A stretch of DNA of 64,000 nucleotides from Thunnus maccoyii. Lineage: Eukaryota; Chordata; Actinopteri; Scombriformes; Scombridae. Location: NCBI RefSeq assembly GCF_910596095.1, contig NC_056546.1, forward strand, positions 24,270,425 to 24,334,424, written 5' to 3'. Under the pieces are notes generated by a model. The model was given only the letters and a program-made list of their open reading frames with translations, was not told the DNA's origin and ran no database searches. The position numbers and the translations under genes were made by a program. Below are positions 1-9,275 of this stretch, piece by piece (positions within the stretch are counted from its first letter, which is position 1; every line of letters begins with the position of its first letter).

Positions 1-423
1 GAGGGAGTATCGTTTTGAAGAATGGTATAACTGACTTTTATAAAAAATAAACAAATAAATAAAAAGTTGCGATTTTTTTTCTTTTCATTTGAATGTATGT
101 GATGTACATTGTTTGTATTGTATATTTTTTCGAATGGACTGAGTTTGACAAGAAAAATGACATAACATAATATAAAGGTGGTCAGGACATCGATAACTAA
201 TATGCAGATGAGAATAGAAGCCACCTTAATGCAGAAATGACAGAAGTTGTCACTCTGACACAGACCATCAGAAACCTGGATAATGTAAGACTCATACAGG
301 CATATCCTGAACAAGACTAAAACCAGAACACGTTGTAAGAGGCAAACAGTGGACATGTAAAAGTACTTCATACCAGTCTGTGTGTTGTTGACACGTTACA
401 GACCAGTGATGTGAACCCAGTGA
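1..423 (-). repeat. Segment a, copy 1 (minus strand carries a short membrane-peptide reading frame)
   Basis: Matches 6024-6447 and 28606-29030 almost base for base. On the minus strand all three copies encode a hydrophobic, signal-peptide-like start, then a region with a CxxC pair followed by a hydrophobic stretch interrupted by one Asp. A truncated inverted relative of the start lies just after the LTR elements at 4587-4660 and 13318-13390. No intact gene is evident. Confidence 0.6.
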
Positions 424-675
424 TGTGGCGAAAATGTCAGTCAAGTGCGCCCCGCGCAGTGCGTCAAATGTCCACAAATATACATAAATGTAGATAAATG
501 TATGCATGCAGTGAAGAAAGAAAGCAAGAGGATAGAAAAGAAAAGAAAAGAAAAGAAAGAAAAAAAGAAGCAGCAATATATACAGGCTCTGAAGCAACCA
601 GGCTGCCTGAGCCTCCCATACCAGCACGACAGACTAGGCCAGATCTATGCACTGGCAGGGCCCCCAATTGTCATG

Positions 676-750
676 CATCGCGAGCTTGAGCTCAGCGGTG
701 CACCGCGAGCTCGAGCTAAGCGGTGGACCGCGAGCTCGAGCTCAGCCATG
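676..750 (+). repeat. Triplicated 24-25-bp GC-rich unit
   Basis: Three tandem units around CGCGAGCTCGAGCTCAG. Equivalent triplets lie at about 4975, 13743 and 29359, with a diverged set at about 8400. Confidence 0.6.
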
Positions 751-890
751 CATGACACCTGGCGGCTATCGAGGACTCCCCTCGGCTGCAGACGTGGGCC
801 GAGGCGACGGCTGCCGCATGCTGCTGCGGTGCATCAGAGCCTCCACGTCTCCTGTGAGGGAGTGTGGAATGGAGATTGATGGCAGGAGGG

Positions 891-1015
891 GGTCCTATTT
901 ATAAACTCGGTTCCAAGCCTTGACGCTGTCATTCATGACGTCAAATAAGCACTGCTGTCAACTGAGAACTGATGACACATCAATATGGACATCCTCTGTG
1001 ATGTCACATAGCCGT
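891..1015 (-). promoter_or_regulatory. CRE/TATA module in b arm (also at about 5186, 8619, 13966 and 29572)
   Basis: Read on the minus strand, GTGACATCACAG- and TTTGACGTCATG-type CRE motifs are followed within about 30 bp by GTTTATAAATAGGACC. The arrangement is preserved in all five close forward b arms and resembles the module in the LTR element interior. Confidence 0.4.
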
Positions 1016-1316
1016 GACGACGAACATAAGATGAAATGAAAGAGTAAAACAAACATCTGAAACTCAAATTCATTGATACATAGAATATTTCTCACAACAA
1101 CAGGTGGACTTAAGGGAAGCTTGATTGATGCCAATCACAACAGCTCCTCTCATAAGCAGCAGGCACTTTAATGAGCCAAGAGCTCCGGAGAAAACTGTTC
1201 TTCCCAAGATAAAAAAAAAATATACACTTCCCTAAATATGACTATACAGCCCGAGCACACCGAATATTAACAGACAGCACCCACATTTATACAGTATGCC
1301 AAATATGCTTTGGAGG
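1016..1316 (+). repeat. Segment c, copy 1
   Basis: About 300 bp beginning GACGACGAACATAAGATG and ending ATGCTTTGGAGG. Copies lie at 5311-5611, 14081-14357 (cut short), 28130-28392 (diverged) and 29698-29997. I see no coding content. Confidence 0.65.
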
Positions 1317-2549
1317 TAAGATTTGAATTTCTGTTGCAGGAGACACTGAAATTCCTGTCACCACGTGCAGTGTGCACATTGTTAGCAGACAATTAGCATA
1401 TAATGTACAAAATATTACATGAAACCAGCAGGTTCTTGTAAATATTGGTTTTACAGAAGTAATCAACTTTAAATCATTCCCAAATTGTGTCAGTAATGTT
1501 ACTAGGCTGTATGATCTGTAAACGGTGTAACTTAGGAAAAAACTGTCATAGAGTTAATATTGGATCATAAGGATGTCTTGTCATACTATGGGAAAACTGA
1601 TGTCCTCCTGAGTGATGTATATCTCAGCAAAGGAGCAATTATGTGTTCTGATGTCAATTGTAATGGACATTTCTCACCCCAAAGCCCTCTGTGCTATGTG
1701 TGATGGTATTGTGGGAGCTGTGTATGAGGCCGGAAGATAATACTTTGCTTACTTCTTCCACCACCGTAAAAACTTGTGTTATAGTATACAACAAAATAGT
1801 TATAACACAATATAGGCTAGTTTTAGTGTTCTAGTGATGTGTGTCTGTGGTGCTGCATTGATTGGTGCGATTGATAGTAAGTGCTCCTCTTCTCCAGGTG
1901 GAGGCAGTGTGGGCCAGACTAAGCAGCATTGCTTTGTGAGGTTTCTTCCTGGAACATGAAGCTGTCACAGCTGTTTGTTGTAAAGTGTGCAGAGTGTAAA
2001 AAGACTGGGTCCCGCTGTATCGCTCAGGCTGCACTACAGCGTCTATTCACAGGCGCGATCCAACTACTGAGCGGCACGGGGGCTTTGACCTTCTCCGTTT
2101 CCGACCTGGGCCGGTGCACCCCTCCTCAGACGACCTGGTGGTCCCGAGCTCCCCCAGGAGCACCATATGGATACCCAACTTAGTGCGGACACCCGATCCA
2201 CATAGTCCGCTGCAGTTCAGAGCTCCTGAGCTCAAGCCATCCTCCAGCCTCAGCCTCCCGGTAACTTGGATTACAGGCGCGCGCCACCGCACCCGGCGAG
2301 AGACACTTGATTCATGGGAGTTTTGGGATTTAACAAAAGTCATGTCGCCAAGAAGCACGTTCCAGCGCCATCTAGCTTCCAAAATGCCAACTACAGTGTT
2401 GAAGGTTCATCAAACAGGTCAACAGTTTCCCAAAGATCACTCACTGATAATGTCTCATGTTTTGAATAAAGATACATAGTTGTATAACATATGGCCAATT
2501 GCTGTTTTAATCTATGCTCATTATGAATTTATTGATATCATCCTATATA
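1317..2549. repeat. Segment d, copy 1 (7SL RNA gene with about 0.9 kb of flanks)
   Basis: Near-identical to 29998-31231, so the RNA and both flanks were duplicated together rather than retroposed. It is absent between c and e at 5611/5612. Apart from the 7SL sequence I recognise nothing in it. Confidence 0.7.
1999..2297 (-). ncRNA. 7SL (SRP) RNA, decayed copy / likely pseudogene
   Basis: Full-length 7SL-like sequence of about 299 nt, read on the minus strand from GCCGGGTGCGG to a T-run terminator at about 2002-1998. 7SL RNA is the scaffold of the signal recognition particle, which targets secretory proteins to the endoplasmic reticulum. The Alu-type 5' domain, the S domain with CGGGTGTCCGCACTAAGTT, and the 3' strand of the Alu domain are all present, so this is not an Alu-like SINE. 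Against the copy at 30681-30979 I count six substitutions. At four of these sites the other copy keeps the base I recall from human 7SL: GGAGAAGGTC for GGAGCAGGTC in the SRP54-binding loop (2092), TTGGG for TTCGG, TATCCAT for TATCGAT, and GATGGCTTG for GATCGCTTG in the internal promoter box. I infer relaxed constraint. Confidence 0.85.
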
Positions 2550-2612
2550 CATACAGACGGTTGACAAATGAAAGGAAAAGCTGGTCCAGGTCTGAATGCT
2601 TGACCCCTACAG
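2550..2612 (+). mobile_element. Tc1-type element e, 5' fragment
   Basis: The first 63 bp of the element seen whole at 31232-31823 (terminal repeat CATACAGACGGTTGACAAAT). It is cut off where the inverted b arm begins. Confidence 0.6.
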
Positions 2613-3146
2613 TGATAGATGACGTCACCACAAACATTCAATAAAACAAACACGGAGGATGTCCATATTGATGTGTCATCAGTTCTCAGTTGACAGCAGT
2701 GGTCATTTGACGTCATCCATAACGCCATCAAGGCTCAGACCTTAGGTTGTGAACAGGAACTCCTCCAGTCATCTGGCTGCTAACGAGGAGTCTCCTCGAT
2801 GCTTCTCGTTACCTCCAGGTGAAGCCGCTGAGTTTAATCTGTGGGTGACACCTGGGGGCCCTACCAGCGTGCAGACCTGGCCAACTCTGTTTAATCGCTG
2901 CTGGTACGGGAGGCTCTGGCTCCATGGGAGTTTCAGAGCCTGAATATTTGCTATTTCCTTCTTTCATCCGCTTCTTTTTTTCTCCACAGGTTGTCCAGTT
3001 GTGGTTCAGGTGCGCCCGGCGAGATTTCCATGAATCCACTAAAGTGCGCTGGGCACGTCCCGACACACTGCGCAGGGCGCACTTGATTGAGATTTTCGCC
3101 ACATCACTCTTTAACTTGTCAATGGCACACCACCTGTTATTGAGTA
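2613..3146 (-). repeat. Segment b, inverted arm 1
   Basis: Reverse-complement relative of 424-1015. The inner part (CRE motifs) matches closely and the middle part is more diverged. It ends at a solo LTR at 3147. Its inner edge is fused to a 63-bp start of the Tc1 remnant e. Confidence 0.7.
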
Positions 3147-4586
3147 TGTAACCCCCTAGGTGCTACAGGGTAAAGAATAAAGAATATATGGACCAGGGGC
3201 TAGCTTCGTAATGGGAGGGTTGAAAAGGGAATGGTAGACAAAACAGGTAAATGGAGCCACCAGGAACGTTTGAGGTAAGTTTACTGTACCAACTTATAAA
3301 ACATGAACATAAAATGCAGTGCAATTATCATCAATATCTCAAGATTTCACAGTCTTTCAGCAGAACTTGAATTGAAAGTGTCCATGAGTGTAATGTCCCT
3401 TTAATGTCTTTGCCATATCAGTCAGCGCGCTCAAGTCAATGTTTTATGTCAAGTCAGGGGGAAAAATTCAAGTAGTCGGATGTGTGGTGGTCCTACCACA
3501 CTGATACTTGAGTGGAAGCAAAAAAAGATACCAGGTCCTCTTCTCAGGTCTCGGTTCCTCACTCCTTAGGTTAAGAAGAGATCTCACTGAGGGCTCGCCA
3601 TCTCCCATCCACAGGGAGAATCCAGATCCAGTTCTCTAGTTCTCAAAAAAACCCAGCCTGCATGAAGACAGGACTGTTATTTTCATGACGTCACTACTTT
3701 TCTCTAATGGCCATAGTAATATAATAATTCTCCACACATTACTGTAGCACAATAATGATTAAATGAATTCTCTCTTTTAACTGTACAGTTGTTGTTTTTT
3801 TTTATCTCAATGTAAGTATTTTCCACATTTTATACATTTTTTTCAACCTTTTTATACATTTTTGATCAACCTTTTAAACATGAATTTAATCAACATGAAT
3901 TTTAGCTGTTAACCCTTGAATTATGATGTTTTAACTTTTAGTTATAAATGAACTTATCCATCAGTTTCATCATACAAGGTATCTCAATATAACTACACAC
4001 ACAGTATCAAAATAAACATCATACCTTACTTCTTCTAAATTATCAGAGCAATAATATTCAGTTTTTCACTCTTAAGATAGTTAACACAAACAGTGAGCAG
4101 CAGTGATAAGCCAAGTTCAAGCGTTTATGGAGCACAGACACGTTTTCTGCCACCTCACACATCAACTCACAGTGTGGCTAATACAGTTAGCATGCGCTGG
4201 CGCTAATTAGCTCGGCAACTCACCGAGACGATAATGCCAAAAGTACTACTACTCCTGGCTCACGGACCCTCGCACACCTCTGACGTCTTCAGAAGAGTAT
4301 TTTATCTCATGGATATGTTAATAATCGCTGTTCTAACTCTCTATTTCTCATCCACTCCGACCGCTGCTGTTTTACCCGCACTGCAACTCACTGACTTCTG
4401 CGTAAAGAGAGGGTGGGACTTAACTCCCTCTAAGCAATCATAAGTTTGCTCTAGTTGATATGACAAATAAGGACTGTGTGTGTAAAATAAGTCATTGACA
4501 GATTGATTAACAAATGAAAATGAGATAAATGAGGAAACTATGGAAAAATAAAGATATAATTGGACCCAATTCTCTACTGGGTTACA
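3147..4586. mobile_element. Solo LTR (fossil)
   Basis: A 1440-bp sequence with TG...CA ends (TGTAACCC at the left, GGGTTACA at the right), flanked by the 4-bp direct repeat AGTA (3143-3146 and 4587-4590). It is near-identical to the two direct copies at 9276-10698 and 11876-13317, and its outer flanks equal the outer flanks of that pair. This is the pattern expected of a solo LTR at the duplicated locus. The family is unassigned; a 4-bp duplication would fit Gypsy-type elements. No coding capacity is seen. Confidence 0.7.
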
Positions 4587-4660
4587 AGTACTTTAACACC
4601 TACACTGTTTGCCTGTTACAACTTGTCCTGGATTTAGTCCTGTTCGGGACATGTCTGCAG

Positions 4661-5310
4661 GCAGTCATCTCAGTCAATTGCGCCCCGCGCAGCGCAGATG
4701 TACATAAACCGACATAAATATACATTCACGTATATAAATATACATAAAAGTACATAAATGTACATGGACGTACATAAATATCCATAAATGTAGATAAATG
4801 TATGCACGCAGTGAAGAAAGAAAGCAAGAGGATAGAAAAGAAAAGAAAAGAAAGAAAAAAAGAAGCAGCAATATATACAGGCTCTGAAGCAACCAGGCTG
4901 CCTGAGCCTCCCATACCAGCACGACAGACTAGGCCAGATCTATGCACTGGCAGGGCCCCCAATTGTCATGCATCGCGAGCTTGAGCTCAGCGGTGCACCG
5001 CGAGCTCGAGCTAAGCGGTGGACCGCGAGCTCGAGCTCAGCCATGCATGACACCTGGCGGCTATCGAGGACTCCCCTCGGCTGCAGACGTGGGCTGAGGC
5101 GACGGCTGCCGCATGCTGCTGCGGTGCATCAGAGCCTCCACGTCTCCTGTGAGGGAGTGTGGAATGGAGATTGATGGCAGGAGGGGGTCCTATTTATAAA
5201 CTCGGTTCCAAGCCTTGACGCTGTCATTCATGACGTCAAATAAGCACTGCTGTCAACTGACAACTGATGACACATCAATATGGACATCCTCTGTGATGTC
5301 ACATAGCCGT
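4661..5310 (+). repeat. Segment b, forward arm 2
   Basis: Near-identical to 424-1015 except at its first 50 bases, where it abuts the inverted piece of a after the solo LTR. The ATACATAA-type repeat is expanded here (4696-4800). Confidence 0.7.
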
Positions 5311-5611
5311 GACGACGAACATAAGATGAAATGAAAGAGTAAAATAAACATCTGAAACTCAAATTCATTGATAAATAGAATATTTCTCACAACAACAGGT
5401 GGAGTTACGGGAAGCTTGATTGATGCCAATCACAACAGCTCCTCTCATAAGCAGCAGGCACTTTAATGAGCCAAGAGCTCCGGAGAAAACTCTTCTTCCC
5501 AAGATAAAAAAAAATATACACTTCCCTAAATATGACTATACAGCCCGAGCACACCGAATATTAACAGACAGCACCCACATTTATACAGTATGCCAAATAT
5601 GCTTTGGAGGT
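5311..5611 (+). repeat. Segment c, copy 2, joined directly to Tc1 remnant e
   Basis: Matches 1016-1316. Here c passes straight into TTGACAAATG of element e at 5612, whereas copies 1 and 5 have the 1.23-kb 7SL block d between them. The two breakpoints share GG, so a deletion at 2-bp microhomology could explain it. Confidence 0.65.
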
Positions 5612-6045
5612 TGACAAATGAAAGGAAAAGCTGGTCCAGGTCTGAATGCTTGACCCCTACAGTGAGGGGATCTGGTGGCTCTGTTATGCTGTGGGGGGCA
5701 TTTTGCTGGCATGGTTTGGGTCCACTTGTCCACTCAGAGGGAAGAGTCACTGCAAATCAACACAAAGTTGTTCTGAGTCATCACCTTTATCCTATGATGA
5801 AACATTTCTATCCTGATATGAGTGGTCTCTTTCAGGATGACAATGCCCCAATTTATATGTTCAAAAGGGTTCACTGAATGTTTTGATGAGTATGAAAATG
5901 ATGTGAGTCATATGCTATGGCCCTCGCAGTGACCAGATCTCAACCCAAATTGAACACCTATGAGAACTTTTGGACTGACGTGTTAGACAGCGCTCTCCAC
6001 CACCATCATCAAAACAACAAATGAGGGAATATCGTTTAGAAGAAT
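5612..6045 (+). mobile_element. Tc1/mariner-type remnant e with transposase fragment
   Basis: It encodes, with breaks, a Tc1-family catalytic-domain fragment: GGSVMLWGAF, then FQDDNAP (second catalytic Asp), then a PDLNP-like string reached only after a stop. It lacks the first 11 bp of the element and joins segment c directly. It is a plain DNA transposon fossil and cannot encode a working enzyme. Confidence 0.7.
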
Positions 6046-6447
6046 GGTATAACTGACTTTTATACAAAATAAATAAATAAGTAAAAAGTGGCGATTTTTT
6101 TCTTTTCATTTGAATGTAGGCTATATATTGTACATTGTTTGTATTGTATATTTTTTCGAATGGACTGAGTTTGACAAGAAAGTTGACATAACATAATATA
6201 AAGGTGGTCAGGACATCGATAACTAATATGCAGATGAGAATAGAAGCCACCTTAATGCAGAAATGACAGAGGTTGTCACTCCGACACAGACCATCAGAAA
6301 CCTGGATAATGTAAGACTCATACAGGCATATCCTGAACAGGACTAAAACCAGAACACGTTGTAAGAGGCAAACAGTGGACATGTAAAAGTACTTAATACC
6401 AGTCTGTGTGTTGTTGACACGTTACAGACCAGTGATGTGAACCCAGT
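6024..6447 (-). repeat. Segment a, copy 2
   Basis: Near-identical to 1-423. The minus-strand frame reads from an ATG at about 6382 through a Leu/Val-rich start and a CxxC motif, then a transmembrane-like stretch containing a single Asp. After that it runs into the reverse of the neighbouring Tc1 remnant. It is continuous with remnant e at 5612-6045. Confidence 0.6.
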
Positions 6448-6564
6448 GATGTGGCGAAAATGTCAGTCAAGTGCACCCCGCGCAGTGCCTCAAATGTACA
6501 CAAACATACATAAATATACATAAACGTATATAAATATACATAAACGTACATATACATTCACGTA

Positions 6565-8184
6565 CAGTACAGACCAAAAGTTTGGACACACCTTCTCATT
6601 CAATGAGTTTCCTTTCTTTTCATGACTATTGACATTGTAGATTCACACTGAAGGCATCAAAACTATGAATTAACACATGTGGAAATATGTACTTAACAAA
6701 AAAGTGTAAAACAACTGAAAATACGCCTTATATTCTAGTTTCTTCAAAGTAGCCACCTTTTGCTCTGATTACTGCTTTGCACACACTCTGCATTCTCTTG
6801 ATGAGCTTCAAGAGGTAGTCACCTGAAATGGTTTTCACTTCACAGGTGTGCCCTGTCAGGTTTAATAAGGGGGATTTCTTGCCTTATAAATGGGGTTGGG
6901 ACCATCAGTTGTGTTGTGCAGAAGTCAGGTGGATACACAGCTGATAGTCCTACTGAATAGACTGTTAGAATTTGTATTATGGCAAGAAAAAAGCAGCTAA
7001 GTAAAGAAAAACGAGTGGCCATCATTACTTTAAGAACTGAAGGTCAGTCAGTCCGAAAAATTGGGAAAACTTTGAAAGTGTCCCCAAGTGCAGTCGCAAA
7101 AACCATCAAGCGCTACAAAGAAACTGGCTCACATGAGGACCGCCCCAGGAAAGGAAGACCAAGAGTCACCTCTGCTGCGGAGGATAAGTTCATCCGAGTC
7201 ACCAGCCTCAGACATCGCAGGTTAACAGCAGCTCAGATTAGAGACCAGGTCAATGCCACACAGAGTTCTAGCAGCAGACACATCTCTAGAACAACTGTTA
7301 AGAGGAGACTGTGTGAATCAGGCCTTCATGGTAGAATAGCTGCTAGGAAACCACTGCTAAGGACAGGCAACAAGCAGAAGAGACTTGTTTGGGCTAAAGA
7401 ACACAAGGAATGGACATTAAACCAGTGGAAATCTGTGCTTTGGTCTGATGAGTCCAAATTTGAGATCTTTGGTTCCAACCACCGTGTCTTTGTGCGACGC
7501 AGAAAAGGTGAACGGATGGACTCTACATGCCTGGTTCCCACCGTGAAGCATGGAGGAGGAGGTGTGATGGTGTGGGGGTGCTTTGCTGGTGACACTGTTG
7601 GGGATTTATTCCAAATTGAAGGCATACTGAACCAGCATGGCTACCACAGCATCTTGCAGCAGCATGCTATTCCATCCGGTTTGAGTTTAGTTGGACCATC
7701 ATTTATTTTTCAACAGGACAATGACCCCAAACACACCTCCAGGCTGTGTAAGGGCTATTTGACCAAGAAGGAGAGTGATGGGGTGCTGTGCCAGATGACC
7801 TGGCCTCCACAGTCACCGGACCAGAACCCAATCGAGATGGTTTGGGGTGAGCTGGACCGCAGAGTGAAGGCAAAAGGGCTAAGCATCTCTGGGAACTCCT
7901 TCAAGACTGTTGGAAGACCATTTCAGGTGACTACCTCTTGAAGCTCATCAAGAGAATGCCAAGAGTGTGCGAAGCAGTAATCAAAGCAAAAGGTGGCTAC
8001 TTTGAAGAAACTAGAATATAAGACATATTTTCAGTTGTTTCACACTTTTTTGTTAAGTATATAATTCCACATGTGTTAATTCATAGTTTTGATGCCTTCA
8101 GTGTGAATCTACAATTTTCATAGTCATGAAAATAAAGAAAACTCTTTGAATGAGAAGGTGTGTCCAAACTTTTGGTCTGTACTG
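6565..8184 (+). mobile_element. Tc1/mariner transposon (DD38E spacing), 1620 bp, with 267-bp terminal inverted repeats
   Basis: The ends are CAGTACAGACCAAAAGTTTG and its exact complement, flanked by TA on both sides (6563-6564, 8185-8186). The inverted repeats run about 267 bp (6565-6831 and 7918-8184), and the right one covers the 3' part of the transposase gene. It inserted into the ATACATAA-type repeat of a b arm in unit 2. The spacing of catalytic residues (38 between the second Asp and the Glu) is the DD38E type, which as I recall was described for the Intruder group. The arms differ at few sites, so the insertion looks fairly recent. Confidence 0.9.
6979..7941 (+). pseudogene. Tc1-family transposase, frameshifted near the C-terminus
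   Basis: The frame starts at MARKKQLSKE and is open for 320 residues. Residues about 10-65 form the paired-like helix-turn-helix region, ending in the GRPRVTS linker. The catalytic triad reads D157 (WSDES), D247 (QQDND) and E286 (NPIEMVW), and the glycine-rich box GGGGVMVWG is at 192-200. After VKAKG (residue 300) the frame shifts. A second frame downstream encodes the expected tail (DYLLKLIKRMP, KAKGGYFEE) to about 8021, so a small deletion near 7877 removed a few codons and the frame. The triad survives but the family's normal C-terminus is lost, so activity is doubtful. There are no introns, as is usual. Confidence 0.88.
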
Positions 8185-8741
8185 TAAATATACATAAACA
8201 CACATAAATATACATTAACGTATATAAATATACATAAACGTACATAAATGTATGCACGCAGTGAAGAAATAAAATTAAAAAAATAAAAAAAGAAGCGGCA
8301 TATATACAGGCTCTGAAGCACCCAGGCTGCCTGGGCCTCCCATACCAGCACGACAGACTGGGCCAGGTCTATGCACTGGCAGGGCCCCAAGGTGTCATGC
8401 ACCGCGAGCTTGAGTTCAGCGGTGCACCACGAGCTTGAGTTCAGCGGTGCACCATGAGCTCGAGCTCAGCCATGCATGACACCTGGTGGCTATCGAGGAC
8501 TCCCCTCAGCTGCAGACGTGGGCCGAGGCGACGGCTGCCATGGTGCTGCAGTGCATCAGAGCCTCCACGTCTCCTGTGAGGGAGTGTGGAATGGAGATTG
8601 ATGGCAGGAGGGGGTCCTATTTATAAACTCGGGTCAAAGCCTTCAAGCTGTCATTGATGACGTCAAATAAGCACTGCTGTCAACTGACAACTGATGGGAC
8701 ATCATTATGGACATCCTCTGTGGTGTCACATAGCCCTGGCA

Positions 8742-9275
8742 TGATAGATGACGTCACCACAAACATTCAATAAAACAAACACGGAGGATGTCCATATTGA
8801 TGTGTCATCACTTCTCAGTTGACAGCAGTGGTCATTTGACGTCATCCATAACGCCATCAAGGCTCAGACCTTAGGTTGTGAACAGGAACTCCTCCAGTCA
8901 TCTGGCTGCTAACGAGGAGTCTCCTCGATGCTTCTCGTTACCTCCAGGTGAAGCCGCTGAGTTTAATCTGTGGGTGACACCTGGGGGCCCTACCAGCGTG
9001 CAGACCTGGCCAACTCTGTTTAATCGCTGCTGGTACGGGAGGCTCTGGCTCCATGGGAGTTTCAGAGCCTGAATATTTGCTATTTCCTTCTTTCATCCGC
9101 TTCTTTTTTTCTCCACAGGTTGTCAAGTTGTGGTTCAGGTGCGCCCGGCGAGATTTCCATGAATCCACTAAAGTGCGCTGGGCACATCCCGACGCACTGC
9201 GCAGGGCGCACTTGATTGAGATTTTCGCCACATCACTCTTTAACTTGTCAATGGCACACCACCTGTTATTGAGTA
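8742..9275 (-). repeat. Segment b, inverted arm 2
   Basis: Near-identical to 2613-3146. It ends with AGTA at 9272-9275, the left target duplication of the LTR element that follows. Confidence 0.7.

Larger units (their letters stand above)
424..1015 (+). repeat. Segment b, forward arm 1 of an inverted-repeat element
   Basis: It begins with gtgatgtggcgaaaat, whose reverse complement ends the inverted arm near 3115. It contains, in order, an ATACATAA-type short repeat, a polypurine AAAAG tract, a triplicated 24-25-bp CGCGAGCTCGAGCT unit (676-750), and near the inner end a TATA-like module (891-906) with CRE-like TGACGTCA and GATGTCAC motifs. The inverted partner lies at 2613-3146. Confidence 0.7.
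1..6023. repeat. Duplicated mosaic unit 1 (a-b-c-d-e', b' inverted, solo LTR, a', b-c-e)
   Basis: This block shares long near-identical stretches with 6024-14357 and 27770-31823. Its order is a (1-423), b forward (424-1015), c (1016-1316), d with 7SL (1317-2549), start of e (2550-2612), b inverted (2613-3146), solo LTR (3147-4586), a short inverted piece of a (4587-4660), b forward (4661-5310), c (5311-5611) and e (5612-6023). Compared with unit 2 it keeps the 7SL block and has a single LTR. The order was established by matching landmark strings by eye. Assembly collapse or expansion cannot be excluded for a structure like this. Confidence 0.75.
6448..8741 (+). repeat. Segment b, forward arm 3, split by a Tc1 element
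   Basis: The two halves (6448-6564 and 8185-8741) are contiguous if the Tc1 element is removed. This arm is more diverged than the others: its triplicate reads GCACCATGAGC and it has a shorter purine tract. Its inner end meets the inverted arm at 8742, giving a fold-back of about 0.5 kb per arm with almost no spacer. Confidence 0.7.

Noticed and set aside
464-904. Lys-rich, Leu/Phe-rich and other frames in the b arms
   Set aside because: They are produced by the AAAAG tract and GAGCTCGAGCT triplets; the frames change between copies and match no family.
2050-2297. Alu-like SINE or human contamination suggested by GCCTCAGCCTCCCGG-type strings
   Set aside because: The full 299-nt 7SL structure, including the S domain absent from Alu, is present in both copies. 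It differs from human throughout and is embedded in fish repeats.
4234-4443. 69-codon frame repeated in all three LTR copies
   Set aside because: It is short, lies inside an LTR and has no recognisable domain. Its repetition reflects LTR identity.
1312-5625. Segment d as an intron, because it begins GTAAG after GGAG and its absence at 5612 looks like a spliced junction
   Set aside because: The junction does not match a GT..AG removal exactly: the first 11 bases of element e, including the terminal repeat, are also missing, and neighbouring c is not coding.
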